Source of the DNA: Microbispora triticiradicis
GTDB lineage: Bacteria > Actinomycetota > Actinomycetes > Streptosporangiales > Streptosporangiaceae
Direction: 5' to 3'
Length of the DNA: 53,214 nucleotides
Assembly: GCA_003260025.2 (NCBI GenBank)
Contig: QFZU02000041.1
Coordinates: forward strand, 1 to 53,214
Shown here: positions 51,277 through 53,214 of the stretch, in pieces
Position numbering within the stretch: position 1 is the stretch's first letter
Layout of the letters: each line of letters starts with the position of its first letter
Notes under the pieces: generated by a model
Database searches by the model: none
What the model saw: only the letters and a program-made list of their open reading frames with translations
What the model was told of the DNA's origin: nothing
Position numbers and translations under genes: made by a program

Positions 51277-52662
51277 TCAGCCGTCGGCCAGGCGGCGGGC
51301 GTGCCGCGCCGCCGCCGCGTTGGAGGTGAAGACGGCGGCGCCCGCCTCGTTCAGGCGCGCGGCCTGGGTGCGCGGCCCCTGCGGGTCGCCGTCGGCGCCG
51401 ACCAGGGCGACCACCACGTCCACGCCCCTGGCGGTGGCGTCGCGGACCTCGGGCGCGAGCCAGGAGGACGGATCGGGGTCGGCGCCGTGCCCGAGCACCA
51501 CGTCGAGCAGCACGACGCCCGAGTCGACGCCGCGCAGCGCCTCCCGGCGCAGCGACGGGTCGATCATGGGGTGGGCCCGCCCCCGCGTGTACGCGTCGTC
51601 CCCGTAGTCGACGAACCACGCCTCGCCGCCCGGCTCCACGGCGCCGGCGATCAGGGCCGCCTCGGCGCACAGCGTGCCGCCGGAGTAGAGCCCCCGCAGC
51701 GGACGCCGCCCCTCGCGCGCGGGCGCGTCGCCGGCGGGCCAGGACGGCCACTCGGGCACATCCCGGCCGAGGGCGCGCAGCGCCTTCTCCGCGACGGCGG
51801 TCAGGTCGTCCTGCCCCGGCCCGAGCAGCGCGGCGACGACCGGGGTGGCCAGGTCGAGGTCCCGTACGGCCCGGGCCGCCTCGGGGGCGGGCGGCTTGGA
51901 GATCAGCACGATCAGTTCGGTCGCCGGGTCCTCGTCCAGCGCGCGCAGGGCCTGCACGGCCGAGCGCCCGCCCACCTCGGCGGACAGGTCCCGGCCGCCC
52001 ACGCCGAGCACGTGCGACACGCCGACGCCGGCGATGTCGAGCAGGCACGTCACCTGCTGGGCGCCGGTCCCCGAGGCGGCCACGACCCCCACCGGGCCCG
52101 GCCGCAGCACGTTGGCGAAGCCCAGACCGGCCCCGCCCACGACGGCGGTGCCGCAGTCGGGCCCCATGACGAGCACGCCCCTGGCCCGCGCCCGGTCCTT
52201 GAGCAGGATCTCCTGCTCGACCGGCACGTTGTCACTGAAGATCATGACGGAGAGCCCGGCCTCCACGGCGTCCAGCGCCTCGGCGAAGGCGTGCTCGCCG
52301 GGCACGCTCACCAGCGCCACGGTCGCCTCCCACGACCGCGCGGCCGACCGGACGGTGCGGGGCGGCGCCTCCTCGCGGGTGGCCCCGCCCGCCGTCCCGG
52401 TCGTGGCGAGCTGCCGCTCCAGTTCGGCGGCGGCCTCGCCGAGATCGGCGGCCGAGGCCGCCCTGATCGCCACCAGCAGGTCGCCGGGCGTCGTGGGCGG
52501 CACCTCGAAGCCGAGGTCGCGGGCGAGGCCGGCGTTGAGGTCCGTGCCCATCGCGACGACGGCGACGGCCACCTCCGGCCGGGCGGTGAGCGCCTGGCTC
52601 ACCTGCATCAGCGTCACCGAGTCGTGGTAGACGCCGGGGCGGACCTCGACGAGGTCGGTCAC
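51277..52662 (-). CDS. fdrA: FdrA (AllF) family protein, acyl-CoA synthetase-like
   Basis: A 461-residue protein related to the succinyl-CoA synthetase alpha and beta subunits. The CoA/nucleotide-binding core has MIFSDNVPVEQE, GVLVMGPDCGTAVV, GFANVLRPGPVGVVAASGTG and GVSHVLGVGGRDLS. The second half has GLYSGGTLCAEAAL and VVLLDVVLGHGADPDPS. It begins at GTG 52662 inside the end of the allH-like gene (GTGA overlap). The frame extends to 52962 only as a shadow. It is the putative carbamoyl-transferring subunit of oxamate carbamoyltransferase; an older view linked FdrA to membrane protease suppression in E. coli. Confidence 0.88.
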   Translation of the reverse strand: MTDLVEVRPGVYHDSVTLMQVSQALTARPEVAVAVVAMGTDLNAGLARDLGFEVPPTTPGDLLVAIRAASAADLGEAAAELERQLATTGTAGGATREEAPPRTVRSAARSWEATVALVSVPGEHAFAEALDAVEAGLSVMIFSDNVPVEQEILLKDRARARGVLVMGPDCGTAVVGGAGLGFANVLRPGPVGVVAASGTGAQQVTCLLDIAGVGVSHVLGVGGRDLSAEVGGRSAVQALRALDEDPATELIVLISKPPAPEAARAVRDLDLATPVVAALLGPGQDDLTAVAEKALRALGRDVPEWPSWPAGDAPAREGRRPLRGLYSGGTLCAEAALIAGAVEPGGEAWFVDYGDDAYTRGRAHPMIDPSLRREALRGVDSGVVLLDVVLGHGADPDPSSWLAPEVRDATARGVDVVVALVGADGDPQGPRTQAARLNEAGAAVFTSNAAAARHARRLADG

Positions 52663-53214
52663 GGCCGCTCCCGGCGGGACGGGGCGCCCGCGACGGCGGG
52701 ACCCGCGCCGAGGAGGGACAGGACGGCGGACACGCCGATCTGCACCCCCCACGCCAGGTCGGCGCCGGAGGTGTGGCCGAGGCGGAGCAGGCGGTTGACG
52801 GCGGGTTCCAGCGGCTGGTGCCCGGCCGCCGCCCGCAGCACGCCGAGGACCTCCGGGCTCGCCTCGCCCCTGGCGGCGCAGTGCAGCAGGGTCGCCGAGA
52901 TGGAGGTGGTCCTGGTGCGGGCGTCGAAGGTGACCGCGGCGGCCAGCCAGTCCGCCAGCCACACCGCGCGCGGGACCCCGGCGGCCCGGCCGAGGTGGCG
53001 CAGCGCGACCAGCAGCCCCGCCAGCATGTCGTCGCCGCTCGGCGTGAGCCCGGGGCCGAGGCCGATGAGCCGCTCGGCCGCGGTGATGCTCTCCACCAGC
53101 GAGCCGCGCAGGCAGCCCCGCTCCAGCAGCGCCGGGGCCCCGGCCGCGTCCAGCCCCGGCTGCCGGGGCGACGCCGCGCGGATCCCGGCCAGCGCAGCGG
53201 GGGCGGACGCCAGC
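52659..53214 (-). CDS. allH: DUF2877 family protein, AllH-like, 5' end missing
   Basis: The frame is open to the right edge, so the N-terminus is outside; 184 codons plus stop are visible. The family signature GLGPGLTPSGDDMLAG is near the middle and ARTRTTSISATLLHCAARGE follows. A C-terminal helix ends in a basic tail. It is the third subunit of the AllFGH oxamate carbamoyltransferase group and the first gene, of those visible, in the operon allH-fdrA-allG. The GTG at 53096 is not the start, because coding continues upstream with no break. Regulation cannot be seen. Confidence 0.85.
   Translation of the reverse strand, partial: LASAPAALAGIRAASPRQPGLDAAGAPALLERGCLRGSLVESITAAERLIGLGPGLTPSGDDMLAGLLVALRHLGRAAGVPRAVWLADWLAAAVTFDARTRTTSISATLLHCAARGEASPEVLGVLRAAAGHQPLEPAVNRLLRLGHTSGADLAWGVQIGVSAVLSLLGAGPAVAGAPSRRERP

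Overview
The window is a very high-G+C chromosomal segment of an actinomycete. WhiB-family regulators, a Pkn-type Ser/Thr kinase, the coproporphyrin-dependent haem genes cgoX/hemQ, DUF1707 proteins, GTG/TTG starts, many 4-nt stop/start overlaps and several apparently leaderless genes all point to Actinobacteria. The gene content suggests the Streptosporangiaceae side of the class, but the family assignment is an inference. No rRNA, tRNA, CRISPR array, IS element or phage was seen.

Layout. (1) 1-5.4 kb: an ebo-type operon of a UbiA-like prenyltransferase (cut by the left edge), a TIM-barrel isomerase, EboA, a TatD-like EboB, EboE and a phosphodiesterase-fold protein, closed by a hairpin. (2) 5.5-14.1 kb: a ROK regulator, cgoX and hemQ, a membrane protein, a LuxR-type response regulator with a structurally damaged sensor kinase gene, an anchored basic protein, msrB and a LigD-type polymerase. 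(3) 14.3-17.5 kb: sodC, then a scarred accessory zone. This holds a lower-G+C insert with an unknown coiled-coil/membrane protein, flanked by gene debris (DUF2267, aldo/keto reductase, a DsbA gene whose 3' end was replaced). (4) 17.7-23.5 kb: a RibD-C reductase coupled to an ATP-dependent ligase, then glgX-azlC-azlD and osmC. (5) 23.6-27.6 kb: a guanidine-I riboswitch controlling a GdmH-like ureohydrolase and a complete ABC importer. All four genes are joined by 4-nt overlaps.

(6) 27.7-31.8 kb: aidB, an ankyrin/HEAT protein and a DUF1707 protein. (7) 31.9-35.6 kb: an assimilatory sulfur operon (sulfite reductase, small zinc-ribbon protein, cysH, sirohydrochlorin chelatase) behind an HVDL-type cysteine leader peptide. 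(8) 35.9-41.2 kb: YihY protein, ZTP riboswitch-glyA, rsgA behind a tiny ORF with mutually exclusive hairpins, a WhiB protein and an iron-box-controlled sucrase/ferredoxin-like protein. (9) 41.2-49.7 kb: divergent glpD and an alkyl-DHAP-synthase-like oxidase, a metallophosphoesterase, a stripped-down family-A DNA polymerase and a Ser/Thr kinase. (10) 49.8-53.2 kb: allG, fdrA (allF) and allH (cut by the right edge), an oxamate carbamoyltransferase-type operon.

The most notable items are the guanidine import/hydrolysis operon whose first gene would normally be called agmatinase, the attenuator-like leader before rsgA, the ebo operon with a phosphodiesterase-fold member lacking most canonical metal ligands, and the scarred accessory zone with its foreign membrane protein.
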